Assembly: GCA_963969395.1 (NCBI GenBank)
Contig: OZ017805.1
Coordinates: forward strand, 10,292,001 to 10,356,000
Length of the DNA stretch: 64,000 nt
Reading direction: 5' to 3'
DNA from: Pseudoscleropodium purum
Taxonomy: Eukaryota > Streptophyta > Bryopsida > Hypnales > Brachytheciaceae
Shown here: one piece after another, positions 1 through 11,773 of the stretch
Layout: every line of letters starts with the position of its first letter
Position numbering within the stretch: position 1 is the first letter of the stretch
Translations under genes and position numbers: made by a program
Notes under the pieces: generated by a model
Database searches by the model: none
Told to the model about the DNA's origin: nothing
Seen by the model: the letters and a program-made list of their open reading frames with translations, nothing else

Positions 1-2400
1 TTTTGTATGTAGTTATTAAATTAAAAAAATTTAGTGTCACACTTAGTGACTTTAGATGAGTCCCTTCAACATTTCTAAAATAGCATACTTTTGATCATAA
101 AAACTTTGTCTCGAATACACTTTTATGTACCAATGTAGTTTTACCAAACTATCAAATACAAAAATTAGACTAAAGATTGTTCCAAGAAATTGGAAGAAAA
201 TTAAATTGATAACTAAACAAGATACAAAACAAGGCAATACTAAAGATTGCTCCAAAACTTGTGTTTACAAGATTGAGGAATAAATTGTCTCTATTCCTAT
301 TCATACTAGTAGTTAAAGACCTTGAAATAGCTATTGGAGGATTTATGGAAGCTTCTAATAGTATTTGTAAGATTCTAGAATGGATAGAAGCATACTAGTA
401 GGAGCCAACCTAAGCATGACTTTTGCTTTTTTTAAAGAATATTCATTCTAATTCTTAAATTTGACTTGAAATATGAAAAATAATTGCACCACATTGTTTT
501 TTAGTCATGTCTATTTGGCATACTACAAAACAAAAATAATAATGTTAAGTTTTTAAATATTAAAAGGACGAAAATGTAGTTGTAACTACACGTTAATTCA
601 TCCAATTAAGGACTATTTTAGATGAAAAAACAACAATTTTTAATAGAATATTCCAATAGGGACCTTCACAAGCAATCCAATAACATCTATTAGTGGCTCC
701 TACTTGTGTGATTTCACCCGAATACTACATGAGGTTCTATAAGTAACTAAAGATATCAAAGGAATATAAAGGTATCAAGAAATTCTAGATTGCATGTGAT
801 ATAGCTATAGACTAAATATAATTAATAACCATTGAGGTGTAGAGAGCCTAATGGCCTCTTCATTAGGTTTATAATTGCAAGGGTGGAATCAATATTCTAA
901 TTTTAAAATTGATCCAACTAGATTGTGTACAATTATGAATCTTCATTCTAAAAAAACGCAAAGTTGTATGAGACTTCAAATGTAATCTAGAAAAAGAATT
1001 GGTAGCCATGAGTTTTAACTCTTAAAAGAACTATGACATACCACATGTATAGAACTATACTATTGGATTGATAATTTAATAATTAGAATATTTTTTTAAT
1101 GTAATTTTTAAATTCTATCTTTATAATGCTCAAATACAAATCCATACCTAAAGACTAAAAGTATCTAATAGATAACTTTCAAGGCAACTATAGAAACAAA
1201 GAATGCATCTATTCACCCAAGAATTTGATTATTTTTAATTGACCTTGATGATATAACTACAAGCTTTCATCCTTCAAATTAACAACACAATAGCCTAGGA
1301 GTGTCTAATAGATGACAAAAATCCTTCTATACAAGACAAAAGTGCACATGTCCATCTTTAGAATTTTTGTATGAAAAAAGGAAGCCATGCACGATAGTTT
1401 CATATGAATTGACTGCTCTTGGATTTTTTTAGACAAATAATTCATATAATACCAATCAAGTTGATTTTCTCTACAACTAGCTCAACATTCCATGACTAAT
1501 GTTAATCCTAAATGCCCAAAGCATGTTTTGAGTTTCTTAGAATTTGCTATAAATTGAACAAAATACCAACATTTTCATAAGTTGTATGAATTTTTTTAAA
1601 TTGTAACCTTACAAATTCAAACTAGACATGTTAGAGATTTTATAGGAAAAAAACACAACAATATCACTTTTGGAGTGAAAGATTATAATGTTTGACCATG
1701 AAGGTGTTAAAATTACAAAAGTGATGTGAAACCTTTTAATCTTCTTTTCACAAATCAAATCTAAAAAATTTGAGACCAAAAAAATATGAGGTTGAAGGGC
1801 CTAACGCGTATAATCCCAATGAATTTATGACTTCTTAAAATCTATTCTATGAATTTTTGAAATGAATTTTGAATGTGATTTTTTCTCCAAGATCTAGAGT
1901 ATTCAAGTCTCATTTCCAAGAGCTCGCAAGACTATGGAAAGTCAAGACTGCAATGCATATCCTTGCACAAAATTTTGAATAGAAAAATCACTCATTTATT
2001 TTCAAAATTAGATTTTTGATGCAAAAACTATACTTCAAGAACTTTCCAAATATACAAACTACCCAAAATAGCAACTTGGTTGAATTTGATTTGACTTCAA
2101 AGTTTTGCAAACATTTTGGTGCCTCAAGCACTTGGGGGTTAATGACAAACAATTAGTAGAGACAAAATAGAGTTAATTGATAAGTATATGCAATGCAAGA
2201 CCAAGAGCCAAAGTTTGGGAAAATCACAAGATAAAACTTCTTGGAGCACCAAAATTGGAGTCTAATGAAGTTTGTGGTTGTGTTTCTTTTGTAGTATATA
2301 TAGTTAAACCTTCCTCTGACACCAATGTTACAACTGGGGACATTTTTACGATTAACTCTGATATGCAAACTATTAACTTATCCTCAGGTGCACACTAAGT
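1..2400. other. AT-rich intergenic DNA, no gene recognised
   Basis: All frames are broken by many stops and I see no element termini. The last 250 bases hold a 73-codon plus-strand frame (2177-2398) that begins abruptly and matches nothing I recognise. It may be the tail of a decayed coding segment. Confidence 0.6.
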
Positions 2401-3135
2401 GCCCAAGTATGAACTGGCTGTCTCACATACCTATACTTGACCAATCCACTATCATTAAACACTAGAAGGTACAAGCGGAACCATTCCTGAGATAATACGA
2501 CCATACCAACAATATACTGCTGCACAGCCTAGTGACATCCCTGGATCCGGTAATGAAAACATCCGAGAACCATTGTCGATGAAAATGTACAGTACAACTA
2601 ACTACAGCCACAAAGGTTGAGTCCATATCTTGCAAGCAGCACTAGACGATTCCAGTTTCTTGTACAGAACTCAATTATAAACACAATGGTGCTGCCACCT
2701 CAATGCAAAGCCCCACAACCTGCCAGGTCCATCCCCTCCACAACCAGCCCACAATATCTAACCTGACAAAAAAAACTTCAAATAAAAATAAGACCAAAAC
2801 AAACTTACTGTCATTCTCTATAAAAGCAAACCCACCGCTATATTTTCATCTGTCCTCTCCTACAGAGCCTTCTCACAATGAAAAGGTTGAGATCTCGGCA
2901 AATTCAAGCACAATTTTCACCCCGCTCATGATGCCAAGCCCAAGCAAAAACCAGCACGGGCAATCGTCTTACAGGATGGCTCCGCCATACCTGTGCGCTC
3001 CTATCAATCCCCCCCTCCGTCCAAAGCTTTAACGACATCATTTCTTCTACTATCATTTTACACTCGCCAACGCTCCACACGACCCAATCCCTCGACAGCA
3101 TCAACAGGACCACCATAACCACCACAACCACCCTC
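2401..3135 (-). other. Probable 3' UTR and downstream flank of NF-YB
   Basis: Base composition becomes clearly more GC-rich at about 2400 and stays so through the NF-YB gene. This stretch directly follows the NF-YB stop codon on the minus strand and has no credible competing gene. I found no convincing polyadenylation signal that would fix the transcript end. The extent is inferred from composition only. Confidence 0.4.
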
Positions 3136-4037
3136 CTACACTCCACGAGGCTGATTCCCACCAGACTGCATCGGCATCTGGTACTGCGGCATCATCTGGT
3201 GAGGCGAGTACATCATCCCCGAAGGAGTCTGTTGCCCGTACGGCTGCTGCTGCATCATCTGCATTGACACCGGAATCCCATGCTGATGAATATTCCCGCT
3301 CATCGTTCCGTTCATCCCGTTCATTCCGCCCGGCATGCCCATCGACCCCATCCCTCCTTGACTACTATCCTTCCCTCCTGACTGGTCTCCACCCTTGGCC
3401 ATGGAAGCCTTCTCTCCTTCCAGCTCGCGGTACTTGTGCAAGTACACCTTCAGAGGCTCCACATAGTCTTCAAAACCGAGTGTGCTCATCGCCCACAACA
3501 AGTCGTCACCGTTGATCGTCTTCCTTTTCTCCCGCTGGCATTTGTCGGACGCTTCACCTGGAGTCAGCGCTATGAGGACATGCTAAATTTGAACCGTATT
3601 GAACAAGCCAAAACAGGAGCATCTTCTATGTGGAGTCAAACCGAGAATAGGCAATGAGGGTGCACATTGAGAAATGCCGATGGGTGAAATAGAGTCACCA
3701 TATCAAGGAACAGACCATTTTGTAAACCTACTAGACATTTTCTTCTTCAAATCACATACGAAAGTCAATAGCCAACCCGACACAGGGTAAAACATGTACC
3801 AGTGATAAAACTGATGAACTCCGATACGCACTCCTGCACAGTCTCTTTCGCATCCTTTGATATCTTCGCATTGGATGGCAGGGCCTTCTTCATAATCCGG
3901 CTCACGTTTGCTATGGGCAGAAAACGGTCCTGCTCCCTTACAGAGGCATCGTGATCTCGGTAATGACCTCCAGACTCGTTGTCGGAATGCGGGCTGCTCT
4001 CTGGCGACCCTGCGTTGTGACCGTAGCTGTCGGCCAT
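3136..4037 (-). CDS. NF-YB: Nuclear transcription factor Y subunit B (NF-YB/HAP3), non-LEC1 type
   Basis: This is the histone-fold subunit of the trimeric NF-Y complex, which with NF-YC and NF-YA binds CCAAT boxes in nuclear promoters. Two exons are visible: 3800-4037, and 3136-3557 ending in TAG. A 242-bp GT-AG intron splits the Gly codon of ITG|EASDKC. The product is 219 residues. Residues about 1-33 are a polar N-terminus. The histone fold runs from about 37 to 127, starting [12 protein letters not shown] and including [17 protein letters not shown] and [15 protein letters not shown]. The rest is a Gly/Met/Gln-rich tail typical of plant NF-YB. Lys61 occupies the position where LEC1-type proteins carry Asp, so this is the non-LEC1 class (established family knowledge). 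I chose ATG 4037; the frame continues upstream only to a GTG at 4064. No disruption is seen, so the gene is probably functional. Confidence 0.97.
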
Positions 4038-5494
4038 CTGTCCTAATCCGGGTGGCTTCGTCACTATCAGGCTTGCGTGTGGTTTGCTTGCGGTATCAGT
4101 TCATCACTTTCAATTCACTCACGGCAGAAGGCAGGCAGGAGGATGTTCACAAGACCCGGGATAATGTAAATGCGATCTGCTATCCACATATGGATAGTGT
4201 TAATCCAAAATTTCAACCTTACGACAAGCCAAGACAGTGTAAAAAATCCATAGGAGCATTCCTTAACATGATGAACAGATCATCCACCCTGGGCTCTACA
4301 CCTCGAGATTCAATTCTTGAACCGCAAGCGTCTCATGGAATATCGACAAAACACAGAGAAAGGTCAAAAGGGACATTGTCATACTGCCATACATTCTATA
4401 TTCGGCCGCCGAGAACACCATAAGTGAAAAATTTGGCGGAAATAAGAAAGAGCGAGGAAAAGGTTACAAGTACCGTTATCGAAAGCAAAATTATGTTTGG
4501 ACGGCAAATCAATGAGATCCCTCAAGCACAAAACCGCTTGGCAAAAACCGCTACGTAGCCAGTCTGACAACACAGTCTCCACCACGACGGAAATAATCTG
4601 TAGACTCAATTTATATAATCCAGCTTTCTGAGACCGGATGCCTGCAAGAACGCCAGACGCAAGAAAGCGACACGCCAATTGCTCGAAGAACTCACTCCTT
4701 GACGATGTATTAGAGATGCTCACACTAAAACACGCCTTGTTGATCTAAAAAGTCCTTTCCCTGTTCGTCTTGCTGCAAAAAAGCCACGAAATGGAAGCTC
4801 GAGACAGAAATAACAAGTCCACCACTCCACTTTCGTCCCTATTCGCCCGCAGTATCTTTTCTCCAAATTCAATTCTCACTCCAAGAATCAACACACAGGG
4901 CAGCCTAAAATAATTCCAGAAAACCTCAATAATAACAGCACTTCTCTTCGAACCTGTAGAGAGAGTATTCCTAATGCTCTTGACAAAGGCGCGCGATCAA
5001 CGTTCGAGGAGCTCCAAAGCATCCATCAATCAGAAATCAGCAACTTAAATCACGAAAGTCACCGACAGATGCACAACAAGAGTGTTATCAACGTCGTAAT
5101 CACGCGGTACTCGCTACCTTCCTCAAAAGATGGTAGAAAAAACTCAAAACAGGCTCAAAAAACGTAGATAAAACGGGGCTTCAAAGGAATGAGATGTAAC
5201 GCGGCAGAAGTGACTAACCAAAACTGCAAAGTCGGCAAGCGATCGAGCAGACCGAAGCGAAACATGCGAAGTCGGAGAAGGATTCGTCAACAAACGCGAT
5301 GGGAGTGAAAGAGAGAAAAAGACGAGGGACAGGATAGGGTGACCGGTCCACAGCCTCAGCAGGTCAGTGACCCTGTTGAGTTCTCTCATCCATGAAATCT
5401 CATTCATCTCTGCATTTCGATGCTAGCCAGGGAATTCCTAGGAAAGGTTTCTTACTCTGTTTTGGCTTTTTACGTCGTGATTTTGTGTTCGTTT
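4038..5494 (-). promoter_or_regulatory. 5' UTR and promoter-proximal region of NF-YB
   Basis: This stretch is more GC-rich than the flanks and has no recognisable separate protein, which fits an untranslated leader plus promoter of the minus-strand NF-YB gene. The bases just before the ATG read as a pyrimidine-poor GGACAG, which could be a splice acceptor, and a GTGAGT-like donor lies about 90 bases upstream. A small leader intron is therefore possible but unproven. No TATA box was assigned. Confidence 0.4.
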
Positions 5495-5585
5495 GCCGCA
5501 GGCCAGCACTCTGGCCCCTTTCCATTACAAAAAAGAAACAAAAGGGGTTGCCTCAGCTTGAGAAAAGTGAGTGCTGGCCTGCGGC
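5495..5585. repeat. Perfect 17-bp inverted repeat (hairpin) upstream of NF-YB
   Basis: Arms 5495-5511 and 5569-5585 are exact reverse complements, 17 bp each and GC-rich (GCCGCAGGCCAGCACTC). A second nested pair, CCCCTTT/AAAGGGG, lies inside. The unit sits at the outer edge of the GC-rich island. It could be a small foldback element, an RNA hairpin or a cruciform; no target duplication is obvious. Confidence 0.7.
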
Positions 5586-5639
5586 TTTACCACAATCATG
5601 ATTGCAATATTTGTATGATGGGCAGTATAATTAGATGAT

Positions 5640-6763
5640 CAAGAAGAGTCAATACTTTGTCCAACGTAAGAATTTACCACATAACTAGCTCATACTGTCC
5701 TGGCTGTCACAAGTTTAGCGCAATAATTTTCTTGGCTAATCCAGACAGTGGCAATCCAGTCAATTTGGGTAGCTCGTTTTTTTCCATTTTTTTCATAATC
5801 TATAGCAAGGCATTGGCGATGTAGCAAGCTATAGCAAGGCACTAGAAGTTGTAGCCATGTCATTGAGGGATAGAACAAACTTATTGTAGTGTAAAGCACA
5901 AGCATTGATCCATCCCAAGCATATGTCCTTAGTTCAACAAGGAAAATTTTTGCATGAGCAACCCTCTAGATCTTTTTTTCCCAAGAAAAAAAAAGTTGGT
6001 GAAACACATATTAGTCTTTGACTTGAAGGTTCAATATAACTCTTTGATCCATGTATAGGCAAGTGCCTTAGATTCAATTGTGTGAAAATATTGCTAGAAT
6101 TTGTAAATGAAGGTGACACTTGGTTATTAGGATATGTGTAATTCCTCTACTTAGAAAGTGTTCTATTTGAATACATTCAACAAATAGCAACTTTAAAAGA
6201 GTAAGTTTGGAAATTATAGCAAGAGTTGGATTTGCAATAAGACTAAATGATATTCATATGTTTGAAGAGGAGATTAGAGTTTTGCAAGCTCAAAAAACAT
6301 CATTAGAAGAGCATTTGCTTGTTCTACAAATTGAAGGGCATGTTGGCTATTCAAAGAAATTATTTTTTGCACTAAAGCTCAATTTCGATCATCAATCTCA
6401 AGAATTAGAGCATGAAAGTTTGATAAGAGTACAAAAGAAGCAAATGGAGATGACTTAATTTGAGTTATTAAAAACTAAATTAGAACTCAATTATATCGTC
6501 ACAAAGTTTAACAAAATATAGTAGACTTTTTTAGGGTATCAAAGTCAAGTGAGGTCACGTTGTGATTTGACAACCTATTATAGTTAGGAAATGTTAAGCA
6601 AAGGTCTACAAAAAATTGGCTTATCAACTATGAGGAGCAAAATTTGGAAGGGGAGTGTATGAGCAAAATTGATAGAAGTGAGATTAGCCCAATTACATGT
6701 AGACAAACATTTTGGATAGTAAATAGGTATGTGTTTGCGAATATTTTGTCAAGAATAGAGTTG
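5640..6763. other. AT-rich DNA with decayed coding remnant
   Basis: No intact gene. A plus-strand frame at 6207-6458 (83 codons) has a heptad-like charged stretch (EEEIRVLQAQKTSLEEHL) that suggests a coiled coil, but it is isolated and short. I read it as the remnant of an unidentified sequence. Confidence 0.4.
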
Positions 6764-7790
6764 ACTACTGTCGCAGCACAGGGCAGGTCAATTCCCCATT
6801 ATACTCACAAAAATCGCTCTAGAGTATAACTAAGTGACTCTAAAGATCGAACCCACGAGATCCTGTGAAGTATCTAGCTCTATTAAGCAGTTAAGCTCAG
6901 TCAGTATGCCAATCTTACTTTCCGGTCCTAGATCTAGAACCAGAAATACCACCACACCGGATAACTACAGACCGGATTACTCCTTCTTCCGGTCCTACTA
7001 ACTATCCGGTCCGTACAAACACCCAAATCCCAGGATCTTACAACTTCCGATCCTGGAAATCCGTCCTGACCAATCCGGTCGGGATGGTCATCCTGTACTC
7101 GTAATCCTATCCGGTTTGGTTTTGCCTCTGTTTCACCATCAGAGGGGTCGCCGCTTAATTTTGAGAGTGGTAGGCCCACCACTCCTTCCGTGACTTATAG
7201 TGGCTGAAGACCCACTGTCCTACCTTCTAGACTCCTAAGCTAATCCGGATCCGGTTTGGTCCTTCACAACAACCCAGATAGCAATCCGGGTCGTAGGTCA
7301 CACAAAGACCCCACACTCGACCCTCTCGTACTACAACGACCTTGATGCTACTTCCGATCCGTGCGAAGACAGGTGGTTACAAGTGCACCCGTCCGTTCCA
7401 ACATCAACTAAAGTTCTTCCATTACCCATACAGGTGGTGAGACCTCACAGGAGATCGGACACTCGACCGGATTTCCCACCCGGGAGTTCTAGCGCAGCTA
7501 AGGAATCCCTCCCTACCCGCCTAGCCTAACAACGGCTTTCTCACCCGGAATCTCAAACTCTAGACGTGCTGAGGAACTAAGTTCACTCCCAACTCTTCGA
7601 TACCTACTCACATGCACCTTGGATCGGAAAATAAACACCAAGGGGAGAAATCACTTACAAACTCACTCGTACTATCCTAACTCCACATCATACAATCCTG
7701 TCGCGCTGGAGAGAGATACACAACGAAGAGAATAGAAAGGTACAAGAAGTTTGCAAAATGAACAACTCCCAATTCCCATCTCAGGAACCG

Positions 7791-7800
7791 ATTTATATAC
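7791..7800 (-). promoter_or_regulatory. Second TATA box of A1, downstream of the ORF
   Basis: GTATATAAAT on the minus strand follows the ORF by about 150 bases and is exactly conserved in A2. It is the likely LTR (U3/R) promoter for the full-length element transcript, which would place the ORF inside U3. Confidence 0.55.
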
Positions 7801-7950
7801 AAAGGGTAAAAACCCTAAAAGCACAAAAAAGAGCGAAAAACCCGTGGGGGTCCGCCGCCACCTAAATCTAACTTCCGGTCTAACCTAATACTATTGAGCC
7901 GGATCCGGATCCGGATCCGCTCCTACTCCTAACTGAAATTAAAATCCTAT

Positions 7951-9609
7951 CTACCCTACAACTCTAGATCCTATCGTCGGGCTTCCGGTCTCCGGAACTA
8001 GCTCCTCGAAGACTTCGCTCAAATTCCGGACCCGTTCCCCCTCCGCAGGATTCGGTCCGGGTGGAGACTCCAGGTCGATGGTAATATCCGGTCTCGAGCC
8101 CGGAGTCCCAGTCCGTGCAGACTTCTTGGACTCAGGAGTCCAATCCTTCCTGTCCTTTGCCATAGTTGCATCCGGAAAGAGGTCCGGTAGAGAGATGTCC
8201 GAAAGGTGAATACCTTTGTCGCACGTCGCTCCCGTCAGCTTCCGGCTGCTCTCCTCGATCCGGTCCGCAGCCTTCCGCCCCTCCACCATTGCCGTCTCCA
8301 CCTGCTCGGCGAAGTCCGCGAGAATCCGGACCATCCGGGAACCGGATAGTTTCTTCTCTTCGTGGATCTTCTCGTCGAAGAGCTTCGCCTTGGCCGCTGC
8401 CGTTCCGGTCTCTCCCAGGACCGTCTTGATCTGCTCGGCCACCTTCCGAGTCTCCTCCGCCATCTCCCGAGCGGCCGTCACGTCTTCCTGATAGGCGAAA
8501 AGTGTTGCCTTCAGTTTATCTACCTCCTCCTGCAACCGGCGGATCTCGGCTTCCTGCTTCCGGGTCTCTTCCGGATTCGTGATGCATTGCGCCACTTGTT
8601 CCGCCAAGTTGCTGTCCGGTGCAGCACCCACCAACTTGCCGATTGCCGCAAGCGTCCTGTGCTTCACCTCCCAATCCGCCCTGATGTTGCAGAGGACGTT
8701 GATCAGACCGTTGAACGGATCTTGCATATCCGGATCTCCCCCGGAATTGGTCTTCTCGGCTTCCGGTTTCTCCTCCGGGGCCGGTTTGTCTTGACCGGGA
8801 GGCGTCCCGCGCTTGTGCGGAGGCGTCAGCTTCTGTCGCTTGATCGGCGGCATCGGCTCCTCCTCTTCCTCGCTGGACTCCCGGTCTGACTCGGAATCGG
8901 ATTCCGCTTCGTCATCCGTCTCCGACTCCCCATACTTCAGGAGCACTTCCTGCGTCTTCCACGCCTTCTCCTCTATGTTGGTGAGGACTTGGTTCTCCCG
9001 ATAGAGGTGGAAGAGATAAGGGCACACTGGAGTGGCCCTTTTCTTCCCAACCCTACTAACAAGCTGGGCCACGAGATCGGAAATGATCCGTGCCCAGTCC
9101 ACTTTCCGGGTACCACTGAGGGCACCGAAAATGGTGTTGCCGAGGGTGATCGTCACCCTGGTCGGCTTTTCCGGGTGAAGAACCGGAACCAGGAATTGCA
9201 GGAGCCGACGGTGTCGGTCGTCCAAGCAATCCTCGACCGCGTATCCGTCCTTCGGGTTGACGGCTCCCTTGAACTTCCCTCGGACAAACTCATCCTTCCG
9301 GCTCACCATTCCCAAACCTCCTGCCCGGAAACCGTAAACCGCTCTCCACATCCCCTCGTTCCAGCTGACGGGAGCTCCCCTCACGGTGTTGTCAAACTGG
9401 TTGGACAACTTTCCGAGGAGCTCCTTGACCATTCTCTCCTCCCTAAAACCCCAAGGTTTCTCGGCAAACCCTACGCAACCCATGGATCTGAGATCGTCCA
9501 TGAGTTCAGCCTTTTCCGGCTCTGTGGAGGGAATAACCGGAATGACTTTCCGGAGCTTCTCCTCGCCTCCAGAGGGACTCGCTTGCCTCGACCTACGTAG
9601 CTGAGGCAT
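7951..9609 (-). CDS. LTR-internal ORF: acidic/basic coiled-coil protein of family A
   Basis: An intact 552-residue frame lies entirely inside the LTR. I chose ATG 9609; the frame extends two codons upstream only as GTG-GGA. Residues about 20-225 look globular and include a block reading VRGAPVSWNEGMWRAVYGF. This resembles the VRG...V...I...Y pattern of plant retroelement-associated proteins (an impression from memory, not a search). Residues about 227-251 are a strongly acidic Asp/Glu/Ser run. PPIKRQKLTPPHKR follows and looks like a nuclear localisation signal. A Lys/Glu/Leu coiled coil spans about 345-430, and the C-terminus is Pro/Ser-rich. No protease, reverse transcriptase, RNase H, integrase or CCHC knuckle is present. 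The reading frame is conserved in A2 and, distantly, in family B, which argues that it was selected as protein. It could be Gag-like or an accessory nuclear factor. Confidence 0.85.
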   Translation of the reverse strand: MPQLRRSRQASPSGGEEKLRKVIPVIPSTEPEKAELMDDLRSMGCVGFAEKPWGFREERMVKELLGKLSNQFDNTVRGAPVSWNEGMWRAVYGFRAGGLGMVSRKDEFVRGKFKGAVNPKDGYAVEDCLDDRHRRLLQFLVPVLHPEKPTRVTITLGNTIFGALSGTRKVDWARIISDLVAQLVSRVGKKRATPVCPYLFHLYRENQVLTNIEEKAWKTQEVLLKYGESETDDEAESDSESDRESSEEEEEPMPPIKRQKLTPPHKRGTPPGQDKPAPEEKPEAEKTNSGGDPDMQDPFNGLINVLCNIRADWEVKHRTLAAIGKLVGAAPDSNLAEQVAQCITNPEETRKQEAEIRRLQEEVDKLKATLFAYQEDVTAAREMAEETRKVAEQIKTVLGETGTAAAKAKLFDEKIHEEKKLSGSRMVRILADFAEQVETAMVEGRKAADRIEESSRKLTGATCDKGIHLSDISLPDLFPDATMAKDRKDWTPESKKSARTGTPGSRPDITIDLESPPGPNPAEGERVRNLSEVFEELVPETGSPTIGSRVVG

Positions 9610-9790
9610 TCCCACTCACATCTACCTCACTCTCTCCTAGCCGCACGTCCCGTTCCTCACTTCCTCTCTCCGATCTCAACCGGAAGCAGAACAGACAAAA
9701 CACAAACGCTCAGACGCACAAACGACAAAAACTCAACCGCGCACGCTCAAGGTCGAGTTTCTAAAAGGGGGTGCAACAGTGAAAGCTCCT

Positions 9791-9800
9791 CCTTTTATAG
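9791..9800 (-). promoter_or_regulatory. TATA box upstream of the A1 ORF
   Basis: CTATAAAAGG on the minus strand lies about 180 bases before the ORF start. A2 has CTATATAAGG at the equivalent place. It could drive a short mRNA for the LTR-internal protein. Confidence 0.6.
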
Positions 9801-10077
9801 TCCCTGGACCCTTTCCGGTTTGTCATCATGAATCCGGGTTACCATCATAATCCGGTTCATCATCATCATCCGGTCCTAGACCTAATCCGTGTTACATTCC
9901 GTTTCCGTCGTTACTTACTCCTGACCGGATGAGATCCAAGAAGCCCACTACTTCACGTTCCGTGCTAATTCTGAGTTTTCCTTCCCCACCTAATCGGATC
10001 CGGTTAGCTAATGACTAGTTTCCGTTCCTATTTGGGTGTATACTAAGAAAATCAAAATTCTAAGCTGCGACAACTAC

Positions 10078-11363
10078 CAAAGTTGTTATTTTGTAAGCCT
10101 ATGAGCATGTTAGCATATATTTTTCTAAATTGGAAATTGATGAGGTACCTATAACTATAGATTTTAGAATAATGACTTCACCTCCAATACATGATGAGAA
10201 AAAAAAAGTTGTCATGTAAATTTTTTTCTTTAAGGAAAAAGATACTTAATCCATAAATCACCTTTGTAGTGCCTTTTGGCCATTTTGTGTTGTTTACTAA
10301 TGATGTTAAATTCATCCATTAAAATGACACATTTTTAATGTTTGTCCAACTAATTAAATGTAGCTTACAAAATGCAATTTCTACTCTGATTTGTAATTTT
10401 TGAGAGATTATATTTTTTAAATACTTCTAAACAATATAAAATTGAACCTATAACCATTTTTTGTTTAATGGATTTAGGATCTAACAAGTCAACTTAACTT
10501 TATACCATAACATTTGACAATAGAATATCATTTAGGGTGAAAATTGTAGATTTTTGATATTTGTCAAAAAAATTCTTCATTTTCTTCATTTACATTACAT
10601 ATTAGTTTCAAAACTTTTTTCTTTAGAATTGAAAACATGACAACTTCTTGTAGGCATATGATGTCATTTCAAAATCATCAACATTTTTTCACTCATGTGT
10701 AGTTTTGCAATGGTTGCAAACAGAGTGGTAATTAGTAAGCCTTCGATTCAATAGTCATAGGCTCTTCCTACCATGGATAAATACTAAATAAAGTTTACAT
10801 TTTTGCAACACTACAAGATTATAAATACAATATCATGTATAACCCTTAATATTTCTAAAACAAAAAGAAGTTTATAGAACATAGCAATTGAGGTATATAG
10901 AATACCAATGATTGAAATATAGAAAATAAATAATAAATAATAAAATAAAATCCAACAAGTGCAATGCAACAAAAAAAAGAATCACATTGAAGATGTAGAT
11001 ATAAGTTGAGAATAGCTACTATTATTAATTAATCAATGATGTCTCCTTATTTGATTCTAAGGCTATCACATTTATAAATTGCAAAATTCTAGTATCTATA
11101 AAATTAGACTTTTTTCATATAAGAAAATTTTGCTAAGAATCTAAGATGCAAATGTCAAAGCTAAAGCTTTTGCATACAACAACAACATATAGGACATCTC
11201 CAAGCTTGGAAATAACCCAAGTGAAGTAAAGAAAAGTTGATGAATTGCCTTGTTAGAAATTATTTTGTGAATAGAAAACAAACTATTGAAAATGATTTGA
11301 AAATCCCTTGCATGATGTAACAAATATGCAACTTAAATGTAAGTAAAACATAAAAAATGGTTT
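10078..11363. other. AT-rich DNA, no gene recognised
   Basis: Only short random frames are present on both strands. No element ends were recognised between the A1 target duplication and the next MITE. Confidence 0.6.
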
Positions 11364-11773
11364 TACTAGTAGAAAACTTCAGATTTTTTGTTGTTTTTGT
11401 TGTATTGATCTGGATAGAATTCAACAGATTTTTGTCCAAATCAACAAATTTCTACCATTAGAGGATTTATGGCCTTCTGGAAGGGCTGTAAGTTCCTAGC
11501 AGTTCCCAAATTGCGGGAATTGTCTTGTAGGGGGCTTGACAATTTATAAAAGTGGCATTGAGACTACCACGTCTAAAAAAATGAAATTTTCTTTTCAGTT
11601 TTTTTTTTCATTTCAAGACTAATTTTATTTTTTGGAAACAACTGTTCCTGAAAAATTGCAGGGGGACAATTTCCAATACAACTGCTTAGAACGGCTCTCT
11701 AGAGGGCCCAAAAATCCTCTAATGCCAAATCAACATGATCAAAACAATAGAAAATCTGGATTTCCTTCTAGTG
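11364..11773. mobile_element. CACTA-like MITE (CACTAGTAGAA family) with a nested insertion
   Basis: The left end reads TACTAGTAGAAAACTTCAGA (first base C to T) and the right end reads TCTGGATTTCCTTCTAGTG. The ends form an imperfect terminal inverted repeat of the CACTA type. A 3-bp TTT flanks both sides, as expected for CACTA elements. A second element occupies 11456-11724. The body resembles the MITE at 36397-36557 and carries no coding capacity. Confidence 0.65.
11456..11724. mobile_element. MITE with CATTAGAGGATTT terminal repeats, nested copy
   Basis: The ends CATTAGAGGATTT and AATCCTCTAATG are inverted repeats. A second member with the same ends lies at 17972-18253. This copy interrupts the CACTA-like MITE, so it is the younger insertion. 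It is non-coding. Confidence 0.7.

Larger units (their letters stand above)
6769..10072 (-). mobile_element. Family A 3.3-kb LTR, copy A1, most likely a solo LTR
   Basis: On the minus strand the unit begins TGTCGCAGCTTA and ends TGTGCTGCGACA. That gives 5' TG, 3' CA and a 9-bp terminal inverted repeat TGTCGCAGC. It is flanked by an exact 5-bp duplication ACTAC (6764-6768 and 10073-10077). These are hallmarks of LTR-retroelement integration. The two ends are not direct repeats of each other, and no pol, primer-binding site or polypurine tract is seen inside, so the whole unit is best read as one very long LTR. It contains two TATA boxes and a 552-codon ORF. Copy A2 is a close homologue in opposite orientation. 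Confidence 0.9.

Noticed and set aside
3264..3657. Plus-strand frames of 73-83 codons over NF-YB
   Set aside because: They are antisense shadows of NF-YB exon 2 and the intron.
4038..4064. Upstream GTG extension of the NF-YB frame
   Set aside because: Plant genes start at ATG; ATG 4037 gives the usual MADS-like N-terminus of NF-YB proteins.
8989..9600. 203-codon plus-strand frame inside A1
   Set aside because: It is antisense to the conserved coiled-coil ORF and exists because of that gene's codon bias. It has no domain and no homologue in sense orientation.
6769..10072. Family A as a cut-and-paste DNA transposon because of the 9-bp TIR
   Set aside because: TG...CA ends with a short inverted repeat and 5-bp duplications fit LTR integration better, and no transposase is present.
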